Source: Marivirga tractuosa DSM 4126
GTDB taxonomy: Bacteria; Bacteroidota; Bacteroidia; Cytophagales; Cyclobacteriaceae
DNA: 64,000 nucleotides
Assembly: GCF_000183425.1 (NCBI RefSeq)
Contig: NC_014759.1
Coordinates: 248,001 to 312,000, forward strand
Direction: 5' to 3'
Shown in pieces: positions 9,297 to 21,200 of the stretch; within the stretch, counting starts at the first letter, position 1; each line of letters opens with the position of its first letter. Below the pieces are notes generated by a model. That model did not search any database, was not told the origin of the DNA, and saw nothing but the letters and a program-made list of their open reading frames with translations. A program made the translations under genes and the position numbers.

Positions 9297-10919
9297 TTAA
9301 ACCTTAGATAAATTAGGCTTGGGCGCTCCGGCCATAATTTCATCGTTTGCGAAATCTTCAAATTTTTTGAAGTTTTCATTGAATTCACCAGCTAACTTAT
9401 TAGCCATCTCATAATAGCCTTTGTCATTTTTCCAAGTTTCTCTTGGGCTCAACACCTCAGAAGGAACATCAGGGCATGTAGCAGGTATTGCACAACCAAA
9501 AATAGAATGATTTCTATAACCTACTTCATCCAAACCACCATTTAAGGCTGCTGTGATCATAGCTCTGGTATATTTTAATTTCATTCTTGAGCCAACGCCA
9601 TAAGGGCCGCCAGACCAACCAGTGTTGATTAACCATACCGTTACTTGCTGTTCATCCATTTTCTTTCCTAGCATTTCCGCATATTGTGTAGGGTGCAAAG
9701 GAAGGAAAGGTGCTCCGAAACAAGCACTAAAAACAGTTTGTGGTTCGGTTACACCAGCTTCAGTACCTGCTACTTTTGCAGTGTAACCTGAAATGAAGTG
9801 GTACATGGCTTGTCCTTTTGAAAGCTTAGATATAGGAGGTAAAACTCCATAAGCATCACAAGTCAAGAAGAATATGTTTTTAGGAATTCCACCAATTGAA
9901 GGTGAAACCGCATTATCAATATGATGAATAGGGTAGGCCGTTCTTGTATTTTGAGTAACCTCAGTATTTTCGTAGTCGACTGTTCTCGTCCCAGGATGAA
10001 AACGAGTATTTTCAACAATGGCACCAAATTTAATTGCCTTGTATATTTGTGGTTCTTTCTCTTCCGTTAAATCAATGGTTTTAGCGTAACAGCCACCTTC
10101 AAAGTTGAATACACCATTTTCAGTCCATCCATGTTCATCATCCCCAATTAATCCTCTGTTTTCATCCGCAGAAAGAGTGGTTTTACCTGTTCCTGATAAA
10201 CCGAAGAAAATAGCGGTGTCACCATCTGCTTTTTCGCTCATATTAGCTGAACAGTGCATTGAAAGCACATTGTGTTCAGTGGGTAACGTATAGTTTAATA
10301 CTGAGAAAATGCCTTTTTTCATTTCACCAGCATACCCAGTGCCACCTATTAGAATAATGTTTTTTGAGAAATTAACAATTGCAAAATTTTTCTGTCTAGT
10401 ACCATCTACTTCTGGGTCAGCTTCAAATTCTGGGGCATTAATAATAGTGAAGGTTGGTTCGAAAGTTTCGAGCTTATATTTCTCTGGTCTTAAGAACATA
10501 TTATAGCAGAAGAGATTATGCCATGCCTGAGTGTTTACTACTCTTAAATTTAAACGATAAGTTTTGTCAGCACCAGCATAAGCATCTCTAACATAAACCT
10601 TTTTGTTCTCTAGGAATTTGAGCATTTTTTCATGAAGCGCATCAAATTTTTCTGGATCAAATGGGATGTTGATATCTCCCCACCAAACGGTATCTTTTGT
10701 TTTGTCGTCTTTGACAATGAATTTATCCTTGGGAGAACGACCAGTAAATTTACCTGTATCGCACATCAAAGCACCCGTATCAGTAAGGACGCCTTCATTG
10801 TTAGTTAGGGCATGTTCAGTTAGTTCAGCAGGGCTGAGGTTCCAATAAGCTTCAGCTACATTTTTTAAACCCAGGCTTTCTAAACCGGATTTAGCGGATT
10901 TTAATCCAAATTCCTTCAT
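9297..10919 (-). CDS. pckA: Phosphoenolpyruvate carboxykinase (ATP)
   Basis: 540-residue gluconeogenic enzyme that converts oxaloacetate and ATP to PEP, ADP and CO2. Visible motifs are the kinase-1a P-loop GLSGTGKTT (240-248), the metal-binding IGDDEHGW (258-265), the arginine-rich FTGRSPKDKF (58-67) and GAIVENTRF. Length matches the ATP-dependent family (about 530-540), not the larger GTP-dependent one. It is transcribed alone, with an intrinsic terminator immediately downstream and a TAACTTTG -7-like box about 40 bp upstream of the start (10,966-10,959 on the minus strand). Confidence 0.97.
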   Translation of the reverse strand: MKEFGLKSAKSGLESLGLKNVAEAYWNLSPAELTEHALTNNEGVLTDTGALMCDTGKFTGRSPKDKFIVKDDKTKDTVWWGDINIPFDPEKFDALHEKMLKFLENKKVYVRDAYAGADKTYRLNLRVVNTQAWHNLFCYNMFLRPEKYKLETFEPTFTIINAPEFEADPEVDGTRQKNFAIVNFSKNIILIGGTGYAGEMKKGIFSVLNYTLPTEHNVLSMHCSANMSEKADGDTAIFFGLSGTGKTTLSADENRGLIGDDEHGWTENGVFNFEGGCYAKTIDLTEEKEPQIYKAIKFGAIVENTRFHPGTRTVDYENTEVTQNTRTAYPIHHIDNAVSPSIGGIPKNIFFLTCDAYGVLPPISKLSKGQAMYHFISGYTAKVAGTEAGVTEPQTVFSACFGAPFLPLHPTQYAEMLGKKMDEQQVTVWLINTGWSGGPYGVGSRMKLKYTRAMITAALNGGLDEVGYRNHSIFGCAIPATCPDVPSEVLSPRETWKNDKGYYEMANKLAGEFNENFKKFEDFANDEIMAGAPKPNLSKV

Positions 10920-11142
10920 ATTTTTATATTTTCGCTAGGTATAACTTGGTTTGGCTGGCAAAGTTAAAGAATTTACTTTGCTTAAAAAGTAATTTTTTAA
11001 TCAATTACAAATGTTTAGATAGTGTATAAAATACACTTTCTATCGAAAATAAAGCTGATTTTCACTTCTGATTTGTTTTAATGAAATGCCCGTATTAGAT
11101 TTAGCATTTCGTTTTTTAAAATAAAGTTAACTTATAGATAAT

Positions 11143-12645
11143 ATGAATTCCGAAAAAACTTTTTTTGGTCACCCAAGAGGTTTAGCCACCTTGTTTTTCA
11201 CAGAATTTTGGGAACGTTTTAGCTATTATGGAATGCGCGCCTTGTTGGTGCTATTTCTGGTTGATTCAATTGAAACAGGAGGCTTTGGTTTAGATGATAA
11301 ATCAGCAAATGCTATTTATGGTTTATATACCATGTTTGTTTACTTACTTGCTTTGCCTGGCGGTTGGCTAGCAGATCGTTTTTTTGGGTTACAAAAAGCA
11401 GTCTGGTATGGTGGTATTATTATTGCCTGCGGTCATTTTTCGATGGCAATACCAACAGAGGAGTTCTTTTTTATAGGATTAATCTTAATTGTAATTGGTA
11501 CAGGATTATTAAAACCCAATATTAGTAGTATTGTTGGAGGACTTTATAAGGATGATGAACCGGCCAGACGAGATGCCGGTTTTTCTATTTTTTACATGGG
11601 GATTAATCTAGGAGCAGTCATTGCGCCATTGATCACTGGTTATTTAGGAGAAAGCATTAATTGGCATTTAGGTTTTGCAGCTGCTGGTGTTGGAATGCTG
11701 TTAGGAGTGATTCAATATAGAGTATCATCAAAATCATTAGGTAGTATAGGAGCTCAACCTGAGGGATTTGACCCTGCAAATGAGCAGCAAATAGGCTTCA
11801 GGAAAAAAGTGAAGTTGGGGTTATTTGGATTTTTAGCTTTACTTATACTACTTGTCCTATTGACTACTTTTGGCTTCTTAAACATTGATGTGGTGAGCGT
11901 TGCCAATGTTGCGTTTTATGTAGTTGCAGCTGTGTTGGTCTTGTTTTTTGCAGCAATTTTTTTATTCGGAGGACTAAATAAAGATGAAAAGAAAAAAATA
12001 TGGGCCATTGCTATTTTATTAGTCTTCTCGGCTATTTTCTGGTCAGGTTTTGAACAAGCAGGTTCTTCCTTGAATTTATTTGCTGAAAGATATACAGATC
12101 GATTTATTGGCAGTTGGGAGATGCCAGCTTCATTCTTACAGAGTATTAATCCGACCTTTATAATTATATTATCTCCTGTTTTTGGTTGGTTTTGGATACA
12201 ATTGGCAAAAAGAAATCTTAATCCAAGCATTCCTTTAAAATTTGCTTTTGGACTTATCTTCTTAGGTTTAGGCTTTGCTACTATGATAATTGCCTCATAT
12301 ATGCTAATATCAGCAGATAAAGTATTGCCAACTTGGTTATTAATTACTTATTTCCTACATACTACTGGTGAATTGTTTTTAAGTCCAGTTGGTTTGAGCG
12401 CAGTAACTAAATTAGCGCCAAAGCGATTGGTAGGGCAAATGATGGGAGCGTGGTTTATGTCTGTTGCATTTGGTAATTTAATTGCGGGCTTGGTAGCAGG
12501 GGAATTCGATAAGAATGCGATAGCAGAAAATCCGAGCTTACTGCCTGAAATATTTCAATTCATTACTATCTTTATTGTTGGTGCAGGTATAATAGCTTTA
12601 ATCTTTACGCCATTAATTAGAAAATTAACAGGGAATGTGCATTAA
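11143..12645 (+). CDS. POT-family proton-dependent oligopeptide transporter
   Basis: 500-residue polytopic inner-membrane protein of the PTR2/POT branch of the major facilitator superfamily. It imports di- and tripeptides with protons. The family signature ExxERFxYYG is present as EFWERFSYYG (21-30), followed by many hydrophobic helices (about 14). The GGWLADRFFG loop after the second helix and GLLKPNISS further on are also typical. A long loop near residues 190-230 separates the N- and C-terminal bundles. The gene is divergent from pckA with a 223-bp gap and is probably monocistronic. Confidence 0.93.
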   Translation: MNSEKTFFGHPRGLATLFFTEFWERFSYYGMRALLVLFLVDSIETGGFGLDDKSANAIYGLYTMFVYLLALPGGWLADRFFGLQKAVWYGGIIIACGHFSMAIPTEEFFFIGLILIVIGTGLLKPNISSIVGGLYKDDEPARRDAGFSIFYMGINLGAVIAPLITGYLGESINWHLGFAAAGVGMLLGVIQYRVSSKSLGSIGAQPEGFDPANEQQIGFRKKVKLGLFGFLALLILLVLLTTFGFLNIDVVSVANVAFYVVAAVLVLFFAAIFLFGGLNKDEKKKIWAIAILLVFSAIFWSGFEQAGSSLNLFAERYTDRFIGSWEMPASFLQSINPTFIIILSPVFGWFWIQLAKRNLNPSIPLKFAFGLIFLGLGFATMIIASYMLISADKVLPTWLLITYFLHTTGELFLSPVGLSAVTKLAPKRLVGQMMGAWFMSVAFGNLIAGLVAGEFDKNAIAENPSLLPEIFQFITIFIVGAGIIALIFTPLIRKLTGNVH

Positions 12646-12732
12646 ATAAAATGAGTATATCATTTTATTATTATATTTTTTCAAATAATAATTGTAATTT
12701 GACCGATAATACTTTATTTCCATTTGGTTAGA

Positions 12733-13275
12733 ATGTTAGATACCTTAAACAAATTTAAGAACCTCACAGACAGCGAAGAATTATTGCTGGCTTATCAGGG
12801 TAATATTACTGATAGCCTGACCAATAATTTATTAGCCTTAGCTGAAAACAAATTAGCTATGGTTGAATATAATTCGCGTATAAAAAAGAAGGTATTTAAC
12901 ATTCTAGTGGAAGTACTTCAAAACATTTACCATAATCAGGAAGAGATAAAAGGATCGAAAGAAACCTTTCAAGAGATAATGGTGATGGTAGTGAAGAATA
13001 GTACTTCTTACGAAGTTATTTCTGGTAATTTTATAAAACAAAAGAATACAGACCACCTTAAAAAGCGCATTGAGGAAATCAACCAGCTTACGAACGATGA
13101 ACTTAGAGCTAAGTATAGAAGTAAGTTAGATGAGGGCGTATTTACCGAAACAGGAAGAGCAGGCCTCGGAATTATGGATATGGTGAGGAAGTCTGGCCAA
13201 CCTTTACAGTTCGGCTTTAAATCAATAAATGATGAATATGCTTATTTCAGTTTGCAAGTGAATATAAAATATTAA
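12733..13275 (+). CDS. siaB: SiaB-family protein kinase (DUF6272-like)
   Basis: About 180 residues. The opening (MLDTLNKFKNLTDSEELLLA), the VEVLQNIYHNQ helix and the late GLGIMDMVRKSG motif resemble SiaB, the HATPase-like kinase that phosphorylates SiaC in the Pseudomonas SiaABCD pathway. GLGIMDM corresponds to the ATP-lid region of this GHKL-like fold. I chose the ATG at 12,733; a TTG three codons upstream (12,724) is possible. The SiaC gene follows after 11 bp, which supports the assignment. In Bacteroidota the downstream output is not known. The phosphatase SiaA and cyclase SiaD are not adjacent. Confidence 0.8.
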   Translation: MLDTLNKFKNLTDSEELLLAYQGNITDSLTNNLLALAENKLAMVEYNSRIKKKVFNILVEVLQNIYHNQEEIKGSKETFQEIMVMVVKNSTSYEVISGNFIKQKNTDHLKKRIEEINQLTNDELRAKYRSKLDEGVFTETGRAGLGIMDMVRKSGQPLQFGFKSINDEYAYFSLQVNIKY

Positions 13276-13286
13276 GAAAAAACACT

Positions 13287-13670
13287 ATGGAATCTTATTA
13301 CTTAGAGGCAACACCTAAGACACCTAAACTTGATTTCAATCCGGATGCAGAAACGTTTTTGATATCAGGTAGGTCAATCCCAGAGAATTCTATCGAGTTT
13401 TATAAGCCATTGCTCGATTGGTTAGATAAATATGTTAGTAATCCTTTAGATTCAACTATTTTTGAGATTAAATTGGAGTACTTCAATACGAGCTCCTCAA
13501 AATGCTTAGTTGAGATTTTCCGAAAACTAGAGAAAATTCATGAAAATGGAAGCAAAGTTTCCGTGGAATGGTATTTTGATGAAGAAGATGAAGATATGGA
13601 AGAATCAGGTGAGGATTTTAAAGAGATCATTAAAATCCCATTTAACATGAAAGAAATAAAAGAGGATTAA
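13287..13670 (+). CDS. siaC: SiaC-family regulatory phosphoprotein (DUF1987)
   Basis: 127-residue protein of the DUF1987/SiaC family. The N-terminus has TPKTPKLDFNPDAETFLISG and the central EYFNTSSSKCL places a threonine at residue 68. Known SiaC is phosphorylated at Thr68 by SiaB and, when unphosphorylated, binds and activates its partner. The loop SVEWYFDEEDEDMEESGEDF is strongly acidic, as in homologues. The gene lies between siaB and a membrane coiled-coil gene with gaps of 11 and 6 bp, an obvious operon. The partner activated here is unknown; the following gene is the best candidate. Confidence 0.88.
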   Translation: MESYYLEATPKTPKLDFNPDAETFLISGRSIPENSIEFYKPLLDWLDKYVSNPLDSTIFEIKLEYFNTSSSKCLVEIFRKLEKIHENGSKVSVEWYFDEEDEDMEESGEDFKEIIKIPFNMKEIKED

Positions 13671-13676
13671 TAGTAT

Positions 13677-14204
13677 ATGGCAAAAAACTTTACCCAGTCC
13701 GATGTATTTCAAGCAGAGATTGATTTCTTAAATGAAGTACGTGCCTTGGCGGAGGATGATGATATTCCGGCTGAAAAGGTAAAGGAGAACTATAAATTAT
13801 TATGTGATAAATATGATCGCTTAATTGGAGAAGCAAAGCTATTAACCTCTGTCAGTGATCGCTTGCATGCTAAACTAAATGAAGCAAACGAAAAACTGAA
13901 AAAGCAATCAGACGAGATCAATAAAATCAATGATGATCTGAAGGTGAATAATCAACTACTGCAAGACACAATTGATCAATTAGTAAAAGCTAAAGTTGGA
14001 AGAAAAGCATCCTCAATTGTACTTTTGATAGCCATTATTTTATTCATTATCTCTGAGGGAGTGCTTGAGCCTTTAGTTGAGGAACGGGTAGGGAATACGT
14101 CTGTAGGCTTTCTTTTTAAATTGGGAATCGCAGTATTGTTGAAGCCGATTGATGTTCTAGTAGAACGATATATGATGAGAAGAGCTTTAAAACAGAGGAA
14201 TTAA
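13677..14204 (+). CDS. Membrane coiled-coil protein in the siaBC operon, unknown function
   Basis: 175 residues. The first 110 are soluble, acidic and heptad-rich, with a predicted coiled coil at about 60-110 (LHAKLNEANEKLKKQSDEI). Two hydrophobic segments follow at about 115-135 and 143-162, with a basic C-terminus (MMRRALKQRN). This suggests a cytoplasmic coiled coil anchored by a membrane hairpin. The start is 6 bp after siaC, so it is probably co-translated. I do not recognise the family. The position suggests the membrane target or scaffold for SiaC; this is inference from context only. Confidence 0.65.
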   Translation: MAKNFTQSDVFQAEIDFLNEVRALAEDDDIPAEKVKENYKLLCDKYDRLIGEAKLLTSVSDRLHAKLNEANEKLKKQSDEINKINDDLKVNNQLLQDTIDQLVKAKVGRKASSIVLLIAIILFIISEGVLEPLVEERVGNTSVGFLFKLGIAVLLKPIDVLVERYMMRRALKQRN

Positions 14205-14206
14205 GC

Positions 14207-15241
14207 TTAAAAAGTAGGACAAGGAATGAATTTCTTTTTTCTTTTTTTCTTTAGCGTTGCTTCGAAATCAAATATAATGGAGATTTCATGTGCTCCACCT
14301 GAAGCGCCACCCAATTCTGATAATGTAAAATCATAGCTGTATCCAGCTTGAAATTCATTAAAAATCAAGCCAAACATAAATACCAAAGCATCCCTGTCAT
14401 ATAATTCTCTATTTGGATCAGTTTTACCAAAAGGGATGCCTCTATACCATAGTCCTGCTGAAATTGGGTCGTAATGCCAATTGAATCCAATATCTAACTG
14501 GTCGTTAATCCCCTGTTTTTTGTAAACAAATGAAGGAGCAATGCTAGAAGTATTAGCACCATCTACAGGTCCTCTGTACAAAGGAATCCGAACACCTCCA
14601 TGAAAGCTTATTTTCATATTTAGTGGATTGGAATCCCCCAACAAAGACATTTCTGGCTCTGTGATATGATGCAATGCAAAACCGCCCCATAATGCTTTGC
14701 TATAAACCAGCATGCCACCCGAGAAATCGAAATATCGGATATTTTGTATATTTCCTAATTCAGAATCAAAAGATACATTCCGATTGTCCAATAATTGATC
14801 ACCCAAGGTTAATCCATTTTGATTTAGTCCAGTAAAATTATAGGCGAATTGAACCCCAGTACTAATCACAAGATTTCTATTGATTGCAGCTCTGTAAGAG
14901 TATAAAAAGCTGGCATTCGTATTTCCTAGATTCCCAGAGCCTGCAACATCTCGTGTAAGCATTAGGCCAAACCCACTATTTAAATGATCTAGGTTATAAT
15001 CGTATGATAACGCATGGGTTTGGTAAGCCCTTGGTAAGCTCGGCCATTGAATACGAGTGTTTAATGCAAAGCGATGCATCTTTCCTAAGCCGGTAAATGC
15101 AGGATTAAGATATAAAGGGGCTTCATGATACTGCGAAAATTGAAAATCTTGAGAATGAGCATTGAATACATTCACAGATGGTATCAGGCAGATCAATAAA
15201 ATGCAATGTAAAAAATATGCTTTGAAAAATTTATATATCAT
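14207..15241 (-). CDS. PorP/SprF family type IX secretion outer-membrane protein
   Basis: 344 residues with an N-terminal signal segment, then QDFQFSQYHEAPLYLNPAFTG, the hallmark opening of PorP/SprF proteins. Alternating hydrophobic strands and aromatic-rich ends fit an outer-membrane beta barrel. FNEFQAGYSYDFTLSELG near the C-terminus is also characteristic. SprF-like proteins are needed for secretion or surface attachment of type B T9SS cargo such as SprB. The gene lies 40 bp downstream of the giant adhesin gene on the same strand, the standard cargo-plus-PorP arrangement. It is convergent with the siaBC operon, with only 2 bp between stop codons. Confidence 0.93.
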   Translation of the reverse strand: MIYKFFKAYFLHCILLICLIPSVNVFNAHSQDFQFSQYHEAPLYLNPAFTGLGKMHRFALNTRIQWPSLPRAYQTHALSYDYNLDHLNSGFGLMLTRDVAGSGNLGNTNASFLYSYRAAINRNLVISTGVQFAYNFTGLNQNGLTLGDQLLDNRNVSFDSELGNIQNIRYFDFSGGMLVYSKALWGGFALHHITEPEMSLLGDSNPLNMKISFHGGVRIPLYRGPVDGANTSSIAPSFVYKKQGINDQLDIGFNWHYDPISAGLWYRGIPFGKTDPNRELYDRDALVFMFGLIFNEFQAGYSYDFTLSELGGASGGAHEISIIFDFEATLKKKRKKKFIPCPTF

Positions 15242-15281
15242 TCATTTACCCGTTTAAAGATCAAAATCAGAGTGGTTGAAA

Positions 15282-18200
15282 TCACCTAATCAAGGTAATA
15301 TCACCAATTTTAGTTTCCCTTCTTCCATTTTCATAGACTAATTCTAGTCGATAAACATAGACACCCTGAGGCATCAGTACTCCATTATAATAACCATCCC
15401 ATCCAACAGTTCTATCATTACTTTCAAATAATAACTCACCCCATCTATTGTAGATCTTCATATTGAATTGAGAAACACCTTCAACTTTTGGTAAAAAGAA
15501 ATCATTTTGTAGTGGATTAGAACTTGCAGTTCCCGGACCCGCTCTACTCGGTGTAAAGGCATTTGGAACATCTGAAGCTCCTCCTAAGAGGACTTTCACC
15601 TGAGAGCTTAAAGTCATGGAATCGGTGCAGCCTGTTTCTGAATTTATGGCAATTAAAGTAATGTCATAAACTCCGCTGTCAGGATAAGCATGGATTGGTT
15701 CCTCCTCAAAAGTTTCGTTACCATCTCCAAATTTCCAGATAAATTCATCTGCTCCTTCACTTAAATTGACAAATCTGACCTCTTCTCCAGTAAAAACTTG
15801 CCTGTATTCATCAGGTATAGTAAAAGATGCAGTTGGTGTTGCATTGACCACTATGAATTCTTCCTTAACCATTTGTGTGCGTTGTCCTGTTATATTTGAG
15901 GCCGACAGGGTAACTGTGTAGGTTCCTGGGTTTCTGTAGACATGCGTAGGGTTTTCAACAGCTGCTACTCTTTGCCCATCCCCAAATTCCCATTGATATG
16001 TGGAAGGATCGGCAAATTGTGTTAGGTTTTCAAATTCCACAACTAAGGGTAAACAGCCTTCTGTTGGATTTGCATCAAAATCTACAATAGGAGGGATTGC
16101 CCCAATAGTAATGGTAGTTTGATAAGAATCTGTGCATTGTCCATTGGTAGCTGTCATTCTGATAACAAATGTACCAAATGTGCCATACTCATGTGGTGCT
16201 GGATCAATTTCTGATGAAGTAGTGCCATCTCCAAAGTCCCATTCATATTCCCATTCGTTTTTATTGGTGGTAGTATTGTTGAGGTTTACAGTACTTTCTG
16301 GGAGAACCATTTCTTCTGGAGTAGCCTCAAAACTAGCTTCCAACTCAGGATAAACTTCTTTTAATGCACTTCCACTTACTGGGCCAGTACAATTATCAGG
16401 AGAATTACTATCCACCACAGAGACTAATGTGTAAGTAGTTGTGGTCGTAGGGAAAACGGGTTCAAAATGCCTGTTAAAAGCAGTAGTAAATGTGAAGTTT
16501 TGGTTTCCATCTGTATAAGTAATAGTCCATGGACCAACACCTGATTGATCAAAAATCAACTCTGTTTCTTCACCATAGCATGTAACATCATCTCCTGATA
16601 ATTCAGAAGTAGGTAAACTATTGACATTGATGGTTACTGGACCACCTAAACTGTTTCCAAAGCAACCTCTACTATCTGTAAGTTCAATTACCCGATAAAC
16701 AGTAGATACTTCAGGTGTTTGGTTAATGGATTCACCGTCTTGAATGTTATTGTATTCAATTGTGTCCTGATTAGCCCTAACCACTACATTAAATGGGCCA
16801 TCTCCTGTGAAATAAAAATTAAGCGGACTAGAATCACCTCGGCAAATGGTATTATTGCCCTCAATTTCGACTTGAGGTCTATCAAAAGCAGTGATGGTAG
16901 CAGATCCATTTACATCACCCGAACAATTAGGCGTATTGGAATCTATAACATCAACTAAGGTATAATTTTTGGTACCTGGAGCAGCACTAATCGTAACTGT
17001 TTCTGTATGAATATCCGCATTGCTGTCAAAAGCTCCATCAGGGGTGACATTTGGAATAGTGAAAATATTTTCACCATCGGTATAGCGAACGTTCCAAGGC
17101 GGAGTACCAGTTAAATTAATTTCTAATTCCGTTGGCGTATTCACACAAACATTATTTTGATTTCCAGAGATCGTTGCGGTAGGCTTTGAATTGACTTTAA
17201 TGGTGGCAGTGCCCGAAACATCACCAGAACAAACGGGTGTATTTCCATCTGAAACACTGACTAAACTATAGGTAGTGGAATCAGTTGGACTGATTGGTTC
17301 TATCGTAACCGGATTATTACTGTTGATTGTGAAGTTTGAATTTCCATCAGTATAAACTACTTCCCAAGGACCGATTCCTGTTAAATTAAAGAATAGATTT
17401 GCATTATTACCCTCACAAATAGTAGTAGATCCGGACAAGGATGCAGTTGGTTTAATATTTACTGAGACAAAAGCGGATCCTGAAATACTAGAAGGATTAC
17501 AATTAGGATACTCTCTGTCTTCAACACTTAACAAGAAGTAATTAGTAGAATTGGTAGGACTTACATATTCAATATGTCCATTTGATATATTGAATAAAGT
17601 ATCATTAGTCATACCATTATTGTATACTACATCAAAATTTTGACTACCGGGACCTGTCAAGTTAAAAACAAGGCTAGTGGAATCTCCAGGGCAAATAACA
17701 TTTGAACCATTGAGACTTAAATTCCCAGTAGGGCCAGCTAATATATTTACTGGTAGGATAGAAGGGGAGCCAAGACAACCATTGCTATCTATTTCTACTA
17801 CTTGCATATTTCCAGAGAAACTATTGAAATTAGCAGTTATGGAATCTCCGTTTGTGCTAGAATAGCTAATAAAGGCACCTGAAGGTAATGTCCATTGGTA
17901 ATTAGAACCAACACTTGATTCGACTTTAAATGGGATTTGTTGAGAAAATGCACAAACCTCATCTGCCCCTATGATGGTGGGACTGGTGAATTCAGGGAAT
18001 ATTGTGATTTCTTGGATATCAGAAGTGTCAGAACAACCACCAACTGAAGAAACAGCAATATGTCTTACTTCAAAAATAATCACATCACTAGTTGTATTAT
18101 TAAAAGTCTCTGAAACAGAACCATTAGTTGGTATTGGGGTCGTATCAAAATTATCCCACGGATTACCAGAATCTTTTATTCTTCTTTCGTAAATATGATT

Positions 18201-21200
18201 ACCTGATAAACCTGTTCCAATGGAGGTAGATGTAAAATTAACCAGTAGCGGTGAGCAACCTTCTGTTTTATCTTTAAAGAAACTGGCATCAACTTTTGGG
18301 TTTAAAGTTACGGTTTTACTCACGGACTCTGAACACCCATATTCCGTCTCAATTGATAAAGTGACAGTGTAAGTTGTAACATTATTAAAATCGCCTGTAA
18401 ATGAATGGTTAACTATACTGTCTTCTTCAGTAAATAACGATTTCCCATCTCCCCAATTCCATTTTAATTCATAATTTGCTAAAATGTTATTGTTTGTAAT
18501 CTCAAACTCAAAATTATAATCTTCTTGGCAAGCTGGATTTGGAGATATTATGTCAAAATCTATAAGCGGCTCTTGAAATACCGTAATATTAATTGTCGAG
18601 TCTGCAGTACATCCAGATAGGGATTCTGCAGTAAGTTTAATAGCATATTCTATATATGGATCAGTTGTATTTGTTAAAATAGGTAAGACTTCACCATTTA
18701 AGTGCCCTCCACTGCCTAATACCGGAGTTGAACTAGCGAAAGTAGTACCATTAGTAATATCAGTTATTTCATATGATAGATAGAAGTCATTACCTGATGG
18801 TAAACTACTGGTTTCATTAATAATTCTCACTTCTAAAGGAGCGCAGTTTTCTGAATCATTTGTCAATAAATCGAATCTAACTTCAGGAGTTTCATTAATT
18901 CCCAATGAAATAGGAGGGTCAGAAGCTACATCGCAAGTGCTCGGTAAAAGTGCGTTTAATCTAATTTCATAGTTGGCCGAATCTGTAAAAGTGTACTCAA
19001 AAATATCAGTTGGATCAGAATCCCTAAACTCTTCATTTCCTGTCAAACTATTTCCTTCAATTATAGTGGAATCGTTTATATCTAGATTTTTTATGATTAA
19101 TTCCCATTCAGTTCCAGCAGGGACATCTGCTGGATTTGTATTATTTACAAATCCATAAATTGCAGGTGCACAGAATTCATTGCCAACAGTATCCAATACA
19201 ATATTAATATCATCTTTTGGTAGTATAGTATCATTAAAAGGGGCTGATAAATCACTTTGACAATTGAAAGGATTTTCAGTTTGTAATCTAACTTCAACAT
19301 TTACATTAGGATTGCCAATATCTGGTCTAGCATAGCTTACCCAGAATTCAACTCCTTCATTTTGGGTTGAAAGCGTGTCACCTACAGTTTGTACTTGCCA
19401 ATCATATTCTAATAAACCTGGCTGTACTGCTTCAAAATAGTAAGTAACTGAATCGCAGGTTACAACTGTATCAACTGGATTGAAATCTGACGTAGGTTTA
19501 GGAAGTACACGGACGGTTCTCTGGGAATTATTTACACATACACCATCGACATAGGGCTGCAATACAATAGTGTAGTTAATAGCTGCTATACTGGTATAAT
19601 CATTGTTGAATTCAAAAGAAAACTTATCATAATCAGGATCACCAAATATTGTGGTATCACCTCCCAAAAGAGTGGAACCATCATATACTTCCCAAATCAA
19701 TGAATCCCCTGAATTTGTGATTAATAGATTATCCGTAGCATTATCAATTTGAAAGAAAAATTCAGTTGGAGAGCAATATTCATTTAAAGGATCATAAGCA
19801 TCTGCAGGATCAAAAGTTCCTAATGTGGGAGGTTGGTCATATACGTCAAAGCCTGATGCGCTCCCAGGTAGCACAGTTACGGTTATAGGAGCACTTATTG
19901 CATTACAACCATTATCACCATTAGCTACTAATTCTATTGTGTAAATTGCATTTGATCCGGTGTTGTTAAAGAATATATTAGGTGATATCGATTCGTCTAA
20001 CTCGCCAGGAGCTCCAATTTCACGGAAAACTGTTGTTCCTAAACTATCAATTTGTAATTCATAGTCTACAGGATCGACTGAGACATCATTTAATGATTCA
20101 TTCGTCATATTTGTGAAGGTCAATAATGTACCAGGACAAATGGGATCACCATTATATGCGTCACCTGCTGAATTACCTTCATAGTCATTAGTATAGGTGG
20201 CTTCTAAATCGGATTCGGGATTATAGAGTACATTAACTGTTTGAACTATCACGTCACTTTCACATCCCTTATCGGTGATAATTCTTAATGCAACATCATA
20301 AGAACCTGCATTCCCAAGATTTTGAATTGGTTCTTCACCTGTTGCATCGATGTCAAATGTCACACCATCATAATCGAAATCCCACTGATAGGTATCTATT
20401 GCATCACTATTTACTATAATTGGAATTTCAGAATCAGCAGCATCAAAATCTGTATCCTCTCCCTCACAAACTGTTGTAAAGTCAAAATCCGCAACTGGTT
20501 TATCATATATAAAAATATCTAATTCATCATCTGTCGAACATCCTGTGGAAGCGTCATCAATGACTAATGTTACCCGATAGTGTCCTGGATCAGCCAAGGC
20601 TAATGGGTTGCCAGGGTAGTCAAATTGAGGAATTCCACCACCTCCATCGTTTTGAGAATCAATATTTCCTGGAGTAGGACTGATTTCATCAATCTCCCAT
20701 GAAGTTGTTAATGAAGAAGTTTTATCGATTGATTCGTCCGTTAAAACGATTTCTAGTGGTAGGCCGAGATCTTCGCAATATTCGATTGGATTATTGTCAG
20801 TAGTCATTCCGGCACCTATATCATAGCCAATCAATGCCTGTGGTGTTTCTATGATTTCAACGTCAAATGATGTTTCAAGGACACAACCTCCAATTGATCC
20901 TCTGTCAGCTCTCATGTTAACTGTATATGTTCCTGGTGTAGGAAAACTCTCGCTTACATTTGCACCATTGGTTTCAAAAACTCCATCATTATTAAAATCC
21001 CAACTATAGGCATCCCCCACTTCATTGTCAGGGTTGGTAGGATCTTGACGGAAGTCAATGTCTTCATTTATACAGAAAGTCAATGAATTACCTTCTGCTG
21101 CTTCCCATATTCCACCAGAAGAGGGATCAAAAATCTCTGGATCTGGGTCTGGTGAATCTACAATTACTATTCTCCCTTGCACTGATCTTGGTGCGTATCC

